The position numbers and the translations under genes are program-made. Positions 1 through 7,013 of a stretch of DNA of 33,459 nucleotides are shown here, one piece after another. The notes below the pieces were generated by a model, which saw nothing but the letters and a program-made list of their open reading frames with translations, had not been told where the DNA came from and did not search any database. Numbering within the stretch: the first letter of the stretch is position 1; every line of letters begins with the position of its first letter. Source of the stretch: JAICNR01 sp035687725 (lineage in GTDB: Bacteria > Gemmatimonadota > Gemmatimonadetes > JACCXV01 > JAHWKZ01); contig DASRVB010000037.1 in assembly GCA_035687725.1 (NCBI GenBank), forward strand, positions 1 through 33,459. The letters are read 5' to 3'.

Positions 1-96
1 GGCAGGTCATCCGGGGAAAACGACCGTCGACTAAGCCTGTAGCGGTCTTCATCGCGCCTTCTTCGGACGTGGGTTCGACTCCCACCGCCTCCACCA
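1..96 (+). ncRNA. ssrA: tmRNA, 3' end (partial)
   Basis: The window opens inside a transfer-messenger RNA, which rescues stalled ribosomes and tags their products for degradation. Only the 3' part is present. The last bases form the tRNA-like T arm (GACGTGGG, TTCGACT, CCCACC) and acceptor end, finishing in an encoded CCA at 94-96. The segment CTAAGC..TGTAG just upstream matches the conserved 3' region of known tmRNAs such as that of E. coli. A strong terminator follows nine bases later. The tag reading frame and the 5' tRNA half lie before the window, so the tag peptide cannot be read. A plain tRNA is less likely because the bases upstream of the T arm do not form a tRNA anticodon arm. Confidence 0.88.
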
Positions 97-104
97 GAGC
101 GACG

Positions 105-136
105 AGCCCGGCTCGAGAGAGCCGGGCTTTCTGTTT
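105..136 (+). terminator. Rho-independent terminator of tmRNA
   Basis: A perfect 10-base-pair stem (105-114 with 119-128, AGCCCGGCTC/GAGCCGGGCT) with a GAGA tetraloop is followed by a T-rich run (TTTCTGTTT). It ends the tmRNA transcript just before lgt. Confidence 0.9.
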
Positions 137-145
137 CCCGACCCC

Positions 146-151
146 TATATT
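146..151 (+). promoter_or_regulatory. Putative -10 element of lgt (leaderless type)
   Basis: TATATT lies eight bases before the lgt ATG, so transcription would be expected to start at or within a base or two of the start codon. There is no ribosome-binding site in between and no convincing -35 box. The same arrangement recurs at rph, mlaE and era. Confidence 0.45.
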
Positions 152-159
152 GGCGGCCG

Positions 160-933
160 ATGTTTCCCGTCCTTTTCCGTGTCGGCGGATTCACCGTGAC
201 CTCGTATGGGGTCATGCTGGTGCTGGCCTTCATCGGCGCCGGGGTGGTCGTGACCCGCGAGTTCAAGCGCCGGGGCTGGGACCCCGGAATCGGCCAGGAT
301 GTGGTACTGGCCGCGATGCTCGGCGGCCTGGTGGGGTCCAAGCTCTACTGGGCGCTCAGCGAGTGGAGGCTCCTCGTCGCCGACCCGGTGGGGATTTTGT
401 TCTCGCGGGGAGGGTTCACCTACTACGGCGGGCTGGTAGGCGGCATTGTCTGCGTGATCCTGCTGCTGCGCTGGCGAAAGCTGCCACTGGGAGAGGCGGT
501 CAACGCCGTCACCCCAGGTGTGCCGGTTGGCTACATGCTGGGGAGGGTGGGCTGCTTCCTCGTGGGAGACGACTACGGCCGCCCCACCGATCTCCCCTGG
601 GGGGTCGCGTTTCCGGCCGGCAGCCCGCCGACGACCGTACCCGTCCATCCCACGCAGATCTACGAAATCCTGCTGACCCTGCCGATCTTCGCGCTGCTCA
701 TGTGGCAGCTGAGGAAATCGCCCCCCCCGTGGTTCGTGTTCTGGGAATTTCTCGTCCTGGCGGGAATCGAGCGGTTCATCGTCGAGTTCTGGCGACTGAA
801 TCCGCGGATCGCGCTCGGTCTGACCGGAGCCCAGTGGATCTCGATCGGGCTCGCGTTGGTCGGAATTGCGGGGATGGCGATCGCGGCGCGCGAGAAGGCG
901 GCGACGCCGGCTCTCAGAAGATCTGCAGGTTGA
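160..933 (+). CDS. lgt: Prolipoprotein diacylglyceryl transferase
   Basis: Lgt transfers a diacylglyceryl group from phosphatidylglycerol to the lipobox cysteine of prolipoproteins in the inner membrane, the first step of lipoprotein maturation. The 257-residue protein is multi-pass, starting with a hydrophobic helix at about residues 12-32. It carries the Lgt signature GRVGCFLVGDDYGRPT near residue 127 (the family form is GRxGNF, so Asn is replaced by Cys) and the conserved HPTQIYE near residue 167. Length is normal for the family. ATG 160 gives the expected N-terminus and lies eight bases after a TATATT box without a Shine-Dalgarno sequence. Its 3' end overlaps the convergent MCE gene by 20 bases. 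Substrates in this window include the predicted lipoproteins at 8068 and 17735. Confidence 0.95.
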   Translation: MFPVLFRVGGFTVTSYGVMLVLAFIGAGVVVTREFKRRGWDPGIGQDVVLAAMLGGLVGSKLYWALSEWRLLVADPVGILFSRGGFTYYGGLVGGIVCVILLLRWRKLPLGEAVNAVTPGVPVGYMLGRVGCFLVGDDYGRPTDLPWGVAFPAGSPPTTVPVHPTQIYEILLTLPIFALLMWQLRKSPPPWFVFWEFLVLAGIERFIVEFWRLNPRIALGLTGAQWISIGLALVGIAGMAIAAREKAATPALRRSAG

Positions 934-1930
934 TGTACTTCCGCGGGTTCTGCTGGATGTCCGCCAGCAGCGCCTGAGATTCCACGACGAACCGGTTCAA
1001 CCTCTCGTACAGCGCGGGATCGTTGACGAGCCGGGCGATCGTGCCCTCGCCCCCTTCCATCTCGGCGAGGAGCTGCTGGCCCTCGCGCATGGTCGCCACC
1101 ATCTCCCCGTACAGCTCCGGGTCGCGCACGAGCTTGCCCAGCGTACCCTCCCCCGTGCGGATCTGAGAAGTGAGCTGCTGCAGGTCCTCTGTCGTCCGGA
1201 CGAGTTGCTCGTACAGCTCCTGGTCGTTGATGAGGGCAGGCAACGTGCCGTCTCCCGACTCCATCGACGTCAGGAGATTGCTTCCGCGCTCGGTCAGCGT
1301 CACCCACGAATTGTAGAGAACCGGATCGTTGATCAACTTCCCTAGAGTGCCCTCGCCGTTGTTGATCCGCGCCACGAGCACCCGCGTTCCCTCGAGCGAT
1401 CCCACGAGCTCTTCCACGCCCTCGGCGGCCCGAGCGATCAGCCCCTCGTAATCGATCGGCGCTTCGTTGAGGACGATGTCTCCGGACTGGAGCGGGGCCT
1501 CGCGCGGATCGCCGACTTCGAGGTCGAGGTACTTGTCTCCCAGCAGGCCGACGGTGCCGATCTTGGCCCGCGAAGCCCGCGTGACTTTCTCCTGGACGTC
1601 TTCTTCGACCGTGAAACGGATGAGCAGGGCGCGCGCGCCCAGGGAGTCGCCGTACGCCTGCGAGAACCGCTCGTCGATCGAATCACGCTCCGCGGCGGAA
1701 ATGAACTCCACCTCGTCTACCGTACCGACGTCGACCCCGGCGAGCCGCACCGGCGCACCAGGCTGCAGGCCCGAGACGCTCGGCATGTAGGTGTAGAGGG
1801 GGTACTTCTCGGTGAAGACGCCGAGCCGGCCGCCGAGGGTCATCACGGCCAGGATCAAGATGGCGAGCGCCGCAACGACCAGGATGCCGACCCGCAGCTC
1901 CGCCCACGTCACGAACGTCGATTGCTTCAT
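914..1930 (-). CDS. mlaD: MCE/MlaD-family lipid-binding protein
   Basis: This is the membrane-anchored substrate-binding subunit of an Mla-type ABC system that moves phospholipids between inner and outer membranes. A cytoplasmic stub is followed by one transmembrane helix (about residues 13-31), then an MCE domain (about 42-140) with GAPVRLAGVDVGTVDEV and GLLGDKYLDLEVG. The C-terminal half is unusual: four copies of a 34-residue unit beginning GEGTLGKLINDP-x-LY start at residues 192, 226, 260 and 294, in predicted helical sequence. At 338 residues it is much longer than E. coli MlaD (about 183). It is the last gene of the mlaE-mlaF-MCE operon, and its ATG overlaps the mlaF stop (ATGA). Family assignment is firm; exact substrate is inferred. 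Confidence 0.92.
   Translation of the reverse strand: MKQSTFVTWAELRVGILVVAALAILILAVMTLGGRLGVFTEKYPLYTYMPSVSGLQPGAPVRLAGVDVGTVDEVEFISAAERDSIDERFSQAYGDSLGARALLIRFTVEEDVQEKVTRASRAKIGTVGLLGDKYLDLEVGDPREAPLQSGDIVLNEAPIDYEGLIARAAEGVEELVGSLEGTRVLVARINNGEGTLGKLINDPVLYNSWVTLTERGSNLLTSMESGDGTLPALINDQELYEQLVRTTEDLQQLTSQIRTGEGTLGKLVRDPELYGEMVATMREGQQLLAEMEGGEGTIARLVNDPALYERLNRFVVESQALLADIQQNPRKYINLQIF
950..1357 (-). repeat. Four 34-codon tandem repeats in the MCE gene
   Basis: The coding strand reads four in-phase units starting at residues 192, 226, 260 and 294. Each opens with a G-E/D-G-T-x-x-x-L-I/V-x-D-x-x-L-Y core (GEGTLGKLINDPVLY, GDGTLPALINDQELY, GEGTLGKLVRDPELY, GEGTIARLVNDPALY). The spacing is exactly 34 residues each time, while the sequences between cores differ, so this is an old protein-level duplication rather than a recent DNA expansion. 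Confidence 0.9.
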
Positions 1931-2781
1931 GCTCCGCTCATCCGCGCGTCGATGAACGTGCGCATATATTCGTCGTCGGTGGTGCGGACCGCATCGGCGT
2001 CCCCCTCGAAGATGATGTGGCCGTCCTTGAGCATCGCGAATCGGTCTCCCACCGTCAACGCAGAGCCGATGTCGTGGGTCACGACGATGCTGGCCACGTT
2101 CTGCCGGTCCCGCAGCTTGTTGATGAGCTCGTTGATCGTCTCGGAGGTGATCGGATCGAGCCCCGTCGTGGGCTCGTCATAGAGAACGATCTTGGGGCTG
2201 CCCATCACCGCCCGGGCGATGGCGACCCGTTTCCGCATGCCGCCCGACAGCTCCGCGGGCATCAGGTTCTTCACCCGCGGCTCGAGATCCACGAACGAGA
2301 GCTTCTCTTCGACCAGTCGCTCGATCTCCTCGTCGGAGAGGCCGCCCGTCTCGTGCAGGCGGAAGGCGAGGTTCTCGCCCACGGTGAGAGAGTCGAACAG
2401 AGCCCCGCCCTGGAACACCATGCCGATCTCGCTGCGCACCTGGTCCAGGACCTCCTGGTTGGCGTGCACGATGTTGACGCCGTGGACGTAGACGCGGCCG
2501 GAGTCGGGCTCGAGCAGACCCAGGATGATGCGCAGGATCGTGCTCTTCCCGGTTCCCGACCCGCCCATCACCACCAGCGTCTCGCCGCGGTCGACCTCCA
2601 GCCAGATGCCGTCCAGGATCTCCTTGTCGCCGAATGCCAGGTGGACGTCCTCGAGGTCGATCATCCGGTTCTCGGGATCCGGCGCACGGTCGCGTCCAGG
2701 CACCGCGCGGGGCGCCCATCGGGGATCCGGATGTAGATCCGGATGCCCGATCGTCTTGCGCTTCTTGCGGCTACGGAACAT
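1927..2781 (-). CDS. mlaF: ABC transporter ATP-binding protein, MlaF type
   Basis: This is the cytoplasmic ATPase that powers the Mla lipid transporter with the permease encoded just upstream. Visible motifs are Walker A GGSGTGKST, the ABC signature LSGGMRKRVAIARA, Walker B IVLYDEP with the following TTGLDP, and the switch histidine in VVTHD. The 284-residue form starts at ATG 2781 with a basic, proline-rich extension of 39 residues. An internal ATG at 2664 begins directly at the ABC fold (MIDLEDVHLAFG) and would give a protein of about 245 residues, closer to the family norm. A weak purine-rich stretch precedes 2781, and the long start leaves only 51 bases after mlaE, so either start is possible. 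Its stop overlaps the MCE start. Confidence 0.93.
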   Translation of the reverse strand: MFRSRKKRKTIGHPDLHPDPRWAPRAVPGRDRAPDPENRMIDLEDVHLAFGDKEILDGIWLEVDRGETLVVMGGSGTGKSTILRIILGLLEPDSGRVYVHGVNIVHANQEVLDQVRSEIGMVFQGGALFDSLTVGENLAFRLHETGGLSDEEIERLVEEKLSFVDLEPRVKNLMPAELSGGMRKRVAIARAVMGSPKIVLYDEPTTGLDPITSETINELINKLRDRQNVASIVVTHDIGSALTVGDRFAMLKDGHIIFEGDADAVRTTDDEYMRTFIDARMSGA

Positions 2782-2832
2782 CGGTACCCGATCTTTCCTT
2801 TCGCTTCGCCCGCACCTCGTGCGGATCCGTTC

Positions 2833-3612
2833 TCAATGCCCGAAGATCTCGATGAAGAGCTTCGTCATGAAGAAGTCGGTCGCCAGCACCAGTACCGAGG
2901 AGAGCACGACTGCCTGGGTGGTCGATCGGCCGACCCCTTCCGTGCCTCCCGAGGTCGTCAGGCCGCGGTAGCAGGCAACCATCGTGATCACGAAGCCGAA
3001 CACGACGGGCTTGGCGAGCCCCGTGAACAGATCGCTGAGGTACAGGCCGCTCCAGACCGCGTTCCAGTACGTCGAGGAGCTCTGGTGGAGCATGAGCCAC
3101 GAGATGAGCTGCCCGCCGATGATGGCGATGAAATCGGTGGCTATCGTGAGGATCGGCATCATGATGATGCCGGCCAGAACCCGCGGCTTGACGAGCTTCT
3201 TGACGGGATCGGTGCCCATGGCCTCGAGCGCGTCGATCTGCTCGTTGACCCGCATCGATCCGATCTCGGCCGCGATGCCCGAGCCCACCCGGCCGGAGAC
3301 CATGAGCGCCGTCAGGACGGGGCCGAGCTCGCGCACCACGGACGCCCCCACCAGCTGACCGACGAACAGCGAGGCGCCGAATTTCGACAGCTGGACGGCC
3401 GACTGGAGGGCCAGCACCATGCCGGTGAAGATCCCCGTCAGCGTGACGATGACGAGGGACTGGACCCCGAGGACGTCCATCTGCACGAATGTGTCCCGCC
3501 AGTAGAGCGGCGGCCGCGCGATCGAAACCATCGTGCGCCCGACGAGGATGGACATGTTCTGGACGCCGAGGAGGGCGGACTTCACCGGGCGGCTCAGTGT
3601 CGCTGTCGTCAT
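2833..3612 (-). CDS. mlaE: ABC transporter permease, MlaE family
   Basis: This is the inner-membrane permease of the Mla lipid transport system. The 259-residue protein has the family's pattern of several hydrophobic helices and the cytoplasmic coupling region (GSGIAAEIGSMRVNEQIDAL, followed by EAMGTDP). A longer open frame runs back to 4113, but it lies antisense to rph and has no family similarity there. ATG 3612 (MTTATLSRP) gives the normal length. Upstream on this strand TTGCGG and TATCCT are spaced by 18 bases, and TATCCT ends ten bases before the ATG, so the operon mRNA may be nearly leaderless. It is the first gene of the mlaE-mlaF-MCE operon and is divergent from rph. Confidence 0.94.
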   Translation of the reverse strand: MTTATLSRPVKSALLGVQNMSILVGRTMVSIARPPLYWRDTFVQMDVLGVQSLVIVTLTGIFTGMVLALQSAVQLSKFGASLFVGQLVGASVVRELGPVLTALMVSGRVGSGIAAEIGSMRVNEQIDALEAMGTDPVKKLVKPRVLAGIIMMPILTIATDFIAIIGGQLISWLMLHQSSSTYWNAVWSGLYLSDLFTGLAKPVVFGFVITMVACYRGLTTSGGTEGVGRSTTQAVVLSSVLVLATDFFMTKLFIEIFGH

Positions 3613-3622
3613 CGGCGACGAC

Positions 3623-3652
3623 AGGATACCCGCCCGGCGCGGGAAGCCGCAA
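3623..3652 (-). promoter_or_regulatory. Putative promoter of the mla operon
   Basis: On the minus strand TTGCGG (3652-3647) is followed after 18 bases by TATCCT (3628-3623), ten bases before the mlaE ATG. It fits a housekeeping sigma promoter with a start point almost at the start codon. Confidence 0.45.
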
Positions 3653-3666
3653 GAGTCGCCCGGGCA

Positions 3667-3672
3667 TACATT
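3667..3672 (+). promoter_or_regulatory. Putative -10 element of rph (leaderless type)
   Basis: TACATT ends seven bases before the rph ATG at 3680. No Shine-Dalgarno sequence and no clear -35 are visible in the 67-base divergent gap shared with mlaE. Confidence 0.4.
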
Positions 3673-3679
3673 GCGGGCC

Positions 3680-4429
3680 ATGGCGAAGGGACAGCCAGCC
3701 GGTGTCGAAGCCCCCCGCTCGGACGGCCGCGGGCCGGCCGAGCTCCGCTCTACGACGATCGAGCGCGGGGTGCTCCAGCACCCCGAGGGGTCGTGTCTGA
3801 TCGGAGTCGGCCTGACGAAGGTCCTCTGCACGGCCTCGGTAGAAGAGGGCGTGCCGCCCTGGATGCGGGGGAAGGGAAGGGGCTGGGTGACGGCCGAGTA
3901 CCGGATGCTCCCGCGCGCCACCCACACGCGGACGGCCCGCGAGTCGAGCCGGGGCCGGGTCGGCGGCCGGACGCACGAGATCCAGCGCCTGATCGGCAGG
4001 AGCCTCCGCAGTGTGGTCGACATGGGCGGCCTGGGGGAGCGCACGGTGTGGCTCGACTGTGACGTGCTCCAGGCCGACGGGGGCACGCGGACGGCTGCCA
4101 TCACGGGCGCCATGGTCGCGCTCTACGACGCATTGCGGCGGGTGGCGGACGAGGGGCGCATGTCCGTGATTCCCATCCGGGAGTTCGTGGCCGCGACCTC
4201 GGTTGGGATCGTGGGGTCGTTCCCCGTCCTGGACCTCTGTTACGGCGAAGACTCGGCCGCCGTCGTGGACATGAATCTCGTCATGACGCAGAGCGGCCGG
4301 TTCGTCGAGATCCAGGGGACGGCGGAGGGCGAGCCCTTCGACCGCGGAGCGCTCGACACCCTGCTCGAGCTGGGCGCCATCGGGATCCGCGAGCTGATCG
4401 GGCTCCAGCGCGCCGCGCTCGGCCTCTGA
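3680..4429 (+). CDS. rph: Ribonuclease PH
   Basis: RNase PH is a phosphate-dependent 3'-5' exonuclease that trims the 3' ends of tRNA precursors and takes part in rRNA turnover. The 249-residue protein has the family landmarks SDGRGPAELR near the N-terminus, the RTARES phosphate-binding region (TRTARESSRGRVGGRTHEIQ), GRSLRSVVD and the active-site region LDCDVLQADGGTRTAAITGA. Length is typical (E. coli 238). An in-frame ATG at 3533 lies inside the divergent mlaE gene and would add 49 unrelated residues, so ATG 3680 (MAKGQPAG) is chosen. The stop codon overlaps the proposed rdgB start, a linkage of rph and rdgB that is common in bacteria. Confidence 0.95.
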   Translation: MAKGQPAGVEAPRSDGRGPAELRSTTIERGVLQHPEGSCLIGVGLTKVLCTASVEEGVPPWMRGKGRGWVTAEYRMLPRATHTRTARESSRGRVGGRTHEIQRLIGRSLRSVVDMGGLGERTVWLDCDVLQADGGTRTAAITGAMVALYDALRRVADEGRMSVIPIREFVAATSVGIVGSFPVLDLCYGEDSAAVVDMNLVMTQSGRFVEIQGTAEGEPFDRGALDTLLELGAIGIRELIGLQRAALGL

Positions 4430-5070
4430 CGGGCCGGAGTCCCACGCGGCTCGTCCTCGCCTCGGCAAACCCGTACAAGGTCGAGGAGATCGAGCCGTTG
4501 CTCGCGGCCACCGACGTCGAGCTCGTCCCGATCACCAGTCTCGTCGAGGATTGGGACGTCGAGGAGACAGGCGAGACACTCGAGGAGAACGCCAGGCTCA
4601 AGGCGCTCGCTGCGGTCGAGGCCACCGGCATGGCGGCCGTTGCAGACGACACCGGTCTGTTCGTAGACGCGCTGGGTGGCCTGCCCGGGGTGAGGTCCTC
4701 TCGCTATGCCGGTCCGGGATGCACCTACGCCGACAACGTGCGGAAGCTCCTCGACGCCATGGCGGGAATCGAGCCGGCGTCGCGCGGGGCCCGCTTCCGA
4801 TCGGCGGTCGTCCTGGCCTGCCCGGACGGGAGCCGGCAGACGTTCGAGGGCTCGCTCGCGGGATCGATAGGCGAGGAGCCGCGCGGCGCCGGTGGGTTCG
4901 GATACGACCCGGTGTTCGTGCTGCCCGACGGCGCGACCCTGGCGGAGCTCGCGCTGTCGGAGAAGAATCGTGTCAGCCACCGGGGCGCGGCGTTTGCTGC
5001 GTTCGCCGAGTGGGTGGCGACCCGGGGCGAGCGCGGCATTTGCCCGTGCGACCCGGGCGTTCGATACTAG
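4426..5070 (+). CDS. rdgB: dITP/XTP pyrophosphatase (RdgB/HAM1), possible CTG start
   Basis: The enzyme hydrolyses non-canonical purine nucleoside triphosphates (dITP, XTP) to monophosphates, keeping them out of DNA. Family motifs are the N-terminal LVLASANPYKVEEIEPLL (4450-4503), DDTGLFVDALGGLPGV, GGFGYDPVF and SHRGAAF. The first ordinary start (TTG 4498) would remove the essential N-terminal strand, whereas the frame is open further upstream with no ATG, GTG or TTG nearby. CTG at 4426 overlaps the rph stop (CTGA) and gives about 214 residues, so I propose it as the start. Non-AUG initiation at ACG or AGT codons just downstream, or a sequencing error, are alternatives. The stop is TAG at 5068-5070. 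Confidence 0.85.
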   Translation: MTGRSPTRLVLASANPYKVEEIEPLLAATDVELVPITSLVEDWDVEETGETLEENARLKALAAVEATGMAAVADDTGLFVDALGGLPGVRSSRYAGPGCTYADNVRKLLDAMAGIEPASRGARFRSAVVLACPDGSRQTFEGSLAGSIGEEPRGAGGFGYDPVFVLPDGATLAELALSEKNRVSHRGAAFAAFAEWVATRGERGICPCDPGVRY

Positions 5071-5101
5071 TCCGGCAGCCGCTCCAGCCCGAGGAGGCAG
5101 C

Positions 5102-5539
5102 ATGAACGTCCAGGACATTCTTGACCGAAAGCGATCGAACGCGGTCCGGACGATCGCCCCGGACCGGACCATCGAAGAGGCCGTCGCGCAGCTCGTCGAG
5201 CACAACATCGGCTCGCTCGTCGTGGTGGACGGCGAGCGCCCCGTTGGGATCGTCACCGAGCGGGACATCCTCAAGTGCTGCGCGAACGGGATGCGGGAGT
5301 CGGCCGCCATCCGCGTGGCCGACGTCATGACCCGGGATCTAATCATCGGCGAGGCCGAGGACACGGTGGACTACGTGATGGGCATCATGACGCGGAATCG
5401 GATTCGCCATCTGCCGATCATGGGGCCGGGGCGTGGGATGTTGGGTATGGTGTCGATCGGCGACGTGGTCGAGTCGCAGCTACGAGAGACCCGGTACGAG
5501 AACCGCCATCTCAAGGAGTATATTTCCGGCAGCTATTGA
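5102..5539 (+). CDS. CBS-domain-pair protein
   Basis: A 145-residue protein made almost entirely of two CBS domains, which form a Bateman module that usually binds adenine nucleotides and acts as a regulatory or sensor unit. The first domain covers about residues 8-60 (TIEEAVAQLVEHNIGSLVVV, then PVGIVTERDIL) and the second about 70-130 (DVMTRDLIIGEAEDTVDYV, IRHLPIM, GMVSIGDVV). There is no attached catalytic or membrane domain, so the partner is unknown. ATG 5102 follows a strong GAGGAGG ribosome-binding site. It lies 31 bases after rdgB and may be cotranscribed with it. The end of the gene contains a TATATT that may be the -10 of tRNA-Pro. Confidence 0.9.
   Translation: MNVQDILDRKRSNAVRTIAPDRTIEEAVAQLVEHNIGSLVVVDGERPVGIVTERDILKCCANGMRESAAIRVADVMTRDLIIGEAEDTVDYVMGIMTRNRIRHLPIMGPGRGMLGMVSIGDVVESQLRETRYENRHLKEYISGSY
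5519..5524 (+). promoter_or_regulatory. Possible -10 element of tRNA-Pro
   Basis: TATATT lies inside the last codons of the CBS gene, 49 bases before tRNA-Pro. No good -35 is seen, so this is a weak call based on its match to the -10 boxes of the other tRNA genes here. Confidence 0.3.
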
Positions 5540-5573
5540 TCCATTCTGCCGCCGCTCCCCGCGGCGGCTCCGT

Positions 5574-5650
<77 letters not shown>

Positions 5651-5678
5651 TCTACAAGTCCCAAGACCGTAATGAGGA

Positions 5679-6482
5679 TTAAAAGGGAGCCCAGCGTTCG
5701 GAGATATATAGGACGGCTGGAAAACACGCCGCGAATGCCCAGACAAACGAATTCAGACCCATGACGATCGCGCTACCTAAATGAAACATCACTCCGAAGA
5801 AAATAAACACAATCGCCGCTTTCGGTCCCATCAACACCGACAGGGGACCTACAACCTCTAACACCATAGTTCCTCGGGACAACGGCCCTGATAGATGGAG
5901 CCGTTCAATCAATCTACTGACGCTCTTCTGTCCATACGATTCGGTTCTTACGATCAAGCCGACAGCTTTTCCGCTTCTCCAGATCGGAGAAAGAAGTTTC
6001 GCTATGCCCGATGTCAAGTATGAAAGGAGCAACTGCGCAGCAATAAAGACTAACGCCAGATCCTTGATGGAAGCAGAGGGGCTAGCAAGAAATACCAACA
6101 ATCCAGCCCAGACAATAGCGTGCATGTGATCAGAGCCGTCAAAGCCATAGATCAGGCGCAGGCCCAGTAACAAGCGAATGGCCAGGATGTAAGCACATAG
6201 TCCAATGGCCCACGCACCGGAGTGGAAGAATATCACCAGACAGATAGCCGCGATCGCCTGCAGGACGATGGCGATTGCGAACACAGTTCCGCTCGAAACC
6301 GACCATTCCAATGGAGAGGGGCTGCACCCTGATAACACCCTGTATCTCGTTCGCAGGACGTTCCAATCATGGAAGGTCAACACGTTCTTACGAGCAACCA
6401 GCAGTTCGAGCGCGTTTATAACAACCCCAACGGCTGCAATGCCTGCGACCAGCTGGGCAACTACCTCGCGCTGCACCGGCAC
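5679..6482 (-). CDS. HTTM-type multi-pass membrane protein
   Basis: A 267-residue, strongly hydrophobic protein with about six to eight predicted membrane segments. Its features resemble the HTTM family, the membrane part shared with vitamin K-dependent gamma-carboxylase and with SdpB-type proteins: YLTSGIAKLLSPIWRSGKAV in a middle loop and a late MFHLGSAIVMGL helix. It has no visible soluble carboxylase domain. GTG 6482 is the annotated start; a second GTG at 6476 has better spacing from the AAGGGG sequence and may be the true one. It starts three bases after the preceding gene's stop, so the two are surely coexpressed. Base composition is near 50% GC in a line I counted, far below its neighbours, which suggests horizontal acquisition. 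Biochemical function is unknown. Confidence 0.7.
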   Translation of the reverse strand: MPVQREVVAQLVAGIAAVGVVINALELLVARKNVLTFHDWNVLRTRYRVLSGCSPSPLEWSVSSGTVFAIAIVLQAIAAICLVIFFHSGAWAIGLCAYILAIRLLLGLRLIYGFDGSDHMHAIVWAGLLVFLASPSASIKDLALVFIAAQLLLSYLTSGIAKLLSPIWRSGKAVGLIVRTESYGQKSVSRLIERLHLSGPLSRGTMVLEVVGPLSVLMGPKAAIVFIFFGVMFHLGSAIVMGLNSFVWAFAACFPAVLYISERWAPF

Positions 6483-6485
6483 CCC

Positions 6486-7013
6486 TTAGGCTTTCGGAAG
6501 CACATGAAAGGCCGACAAAAACATGATATGCGGATTGTCGTCTGATTCTACGCCCCTGGTCTGTGCGATAAGGAATTGACGCTTAACGGCACGAAAATCT
6601 CGCGGCTGCTTTTCTACAAAGTTAAGGATTAAGAGGTAGGACACTTCCAGCAGACGCCGCTTCTCAAACCTTCCGGCCGCGATCGCGCGCCGCACCAAGG
6701 ATGCAACTGAGACATTCAGGCCTTTCTGAATCCGACGCTCCGGATGCCACACGGAACGAAGTAACGAGGTATTTCTGTATGTAATCTCCTTCCACGAAGT
6801 TAGCGTCCCATCGCCACTCATATCCCTGTAGAGAAAACGGTAGTCGCTTACAATCGGTGTCGGTGCAAAGAACGTCCAGTCGGGTAGTACGCCGAATCTG
6901 TCGAATCTCTTGATCCGTCTAATCCACCGGCCATGCGGAAATTGATGAAGCACAGAGAGGCCCAGCCAAATGCCGAAAACAACGTAGGGTGCGGCTTCAA
7001 TGATGGAGGTCAC
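6486..7013 (-). CDS. One-helix membrane protein with WTFFAP motif (partner of HTTM protein)
   Basis: A 175-residue protein with one N-terminal membrane helix (about residues 5-24) followed by a soluble domain, probably facing the periplasm. The conspicuous element is LPDWTFFAPTPIVSDYRFLY, just after a basic stretch. Small proteins with a W-x-FFAP-x-P element after one helix are, from memory, often encoded next to HTTM proteins, and SdpA of the Bacillus Sdp system has a comparable layout; this is resemblance, not a demonstrated relationship. Its ATG overlaps the stop of the upstream gene by four bases (ATGA) and its stop is three bases before the HTTM gene, so all three form one operon. GC is about 48% in a line I counted. 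No enzyme motif was recognised. Confidence 0.65.
   Translation of the reverse strand: MTSIIEAAPYVVFGIWLGLSVLHQFPHGRWIRRIKRFDRFGVLPDWTFFAPTPIVSDYRFLYRDMSGDGTLTSWKEITYRNTSLLRSVWHPERRIQKGLNVSVASLVRRAIAAGRFEKRRLLEVSYLLILNFVEKQPRDFRAVKRQFLIAQTRGVESDDNPHIMFLSAFHVLPKA

Noticed and set aside
2771..4468. Long minus-strand frame of 565 codons
   Set aside because: Runs across mlaE and rph in another phase; Arg/His/Pro-rich without a family; typical GC-rich shadow.
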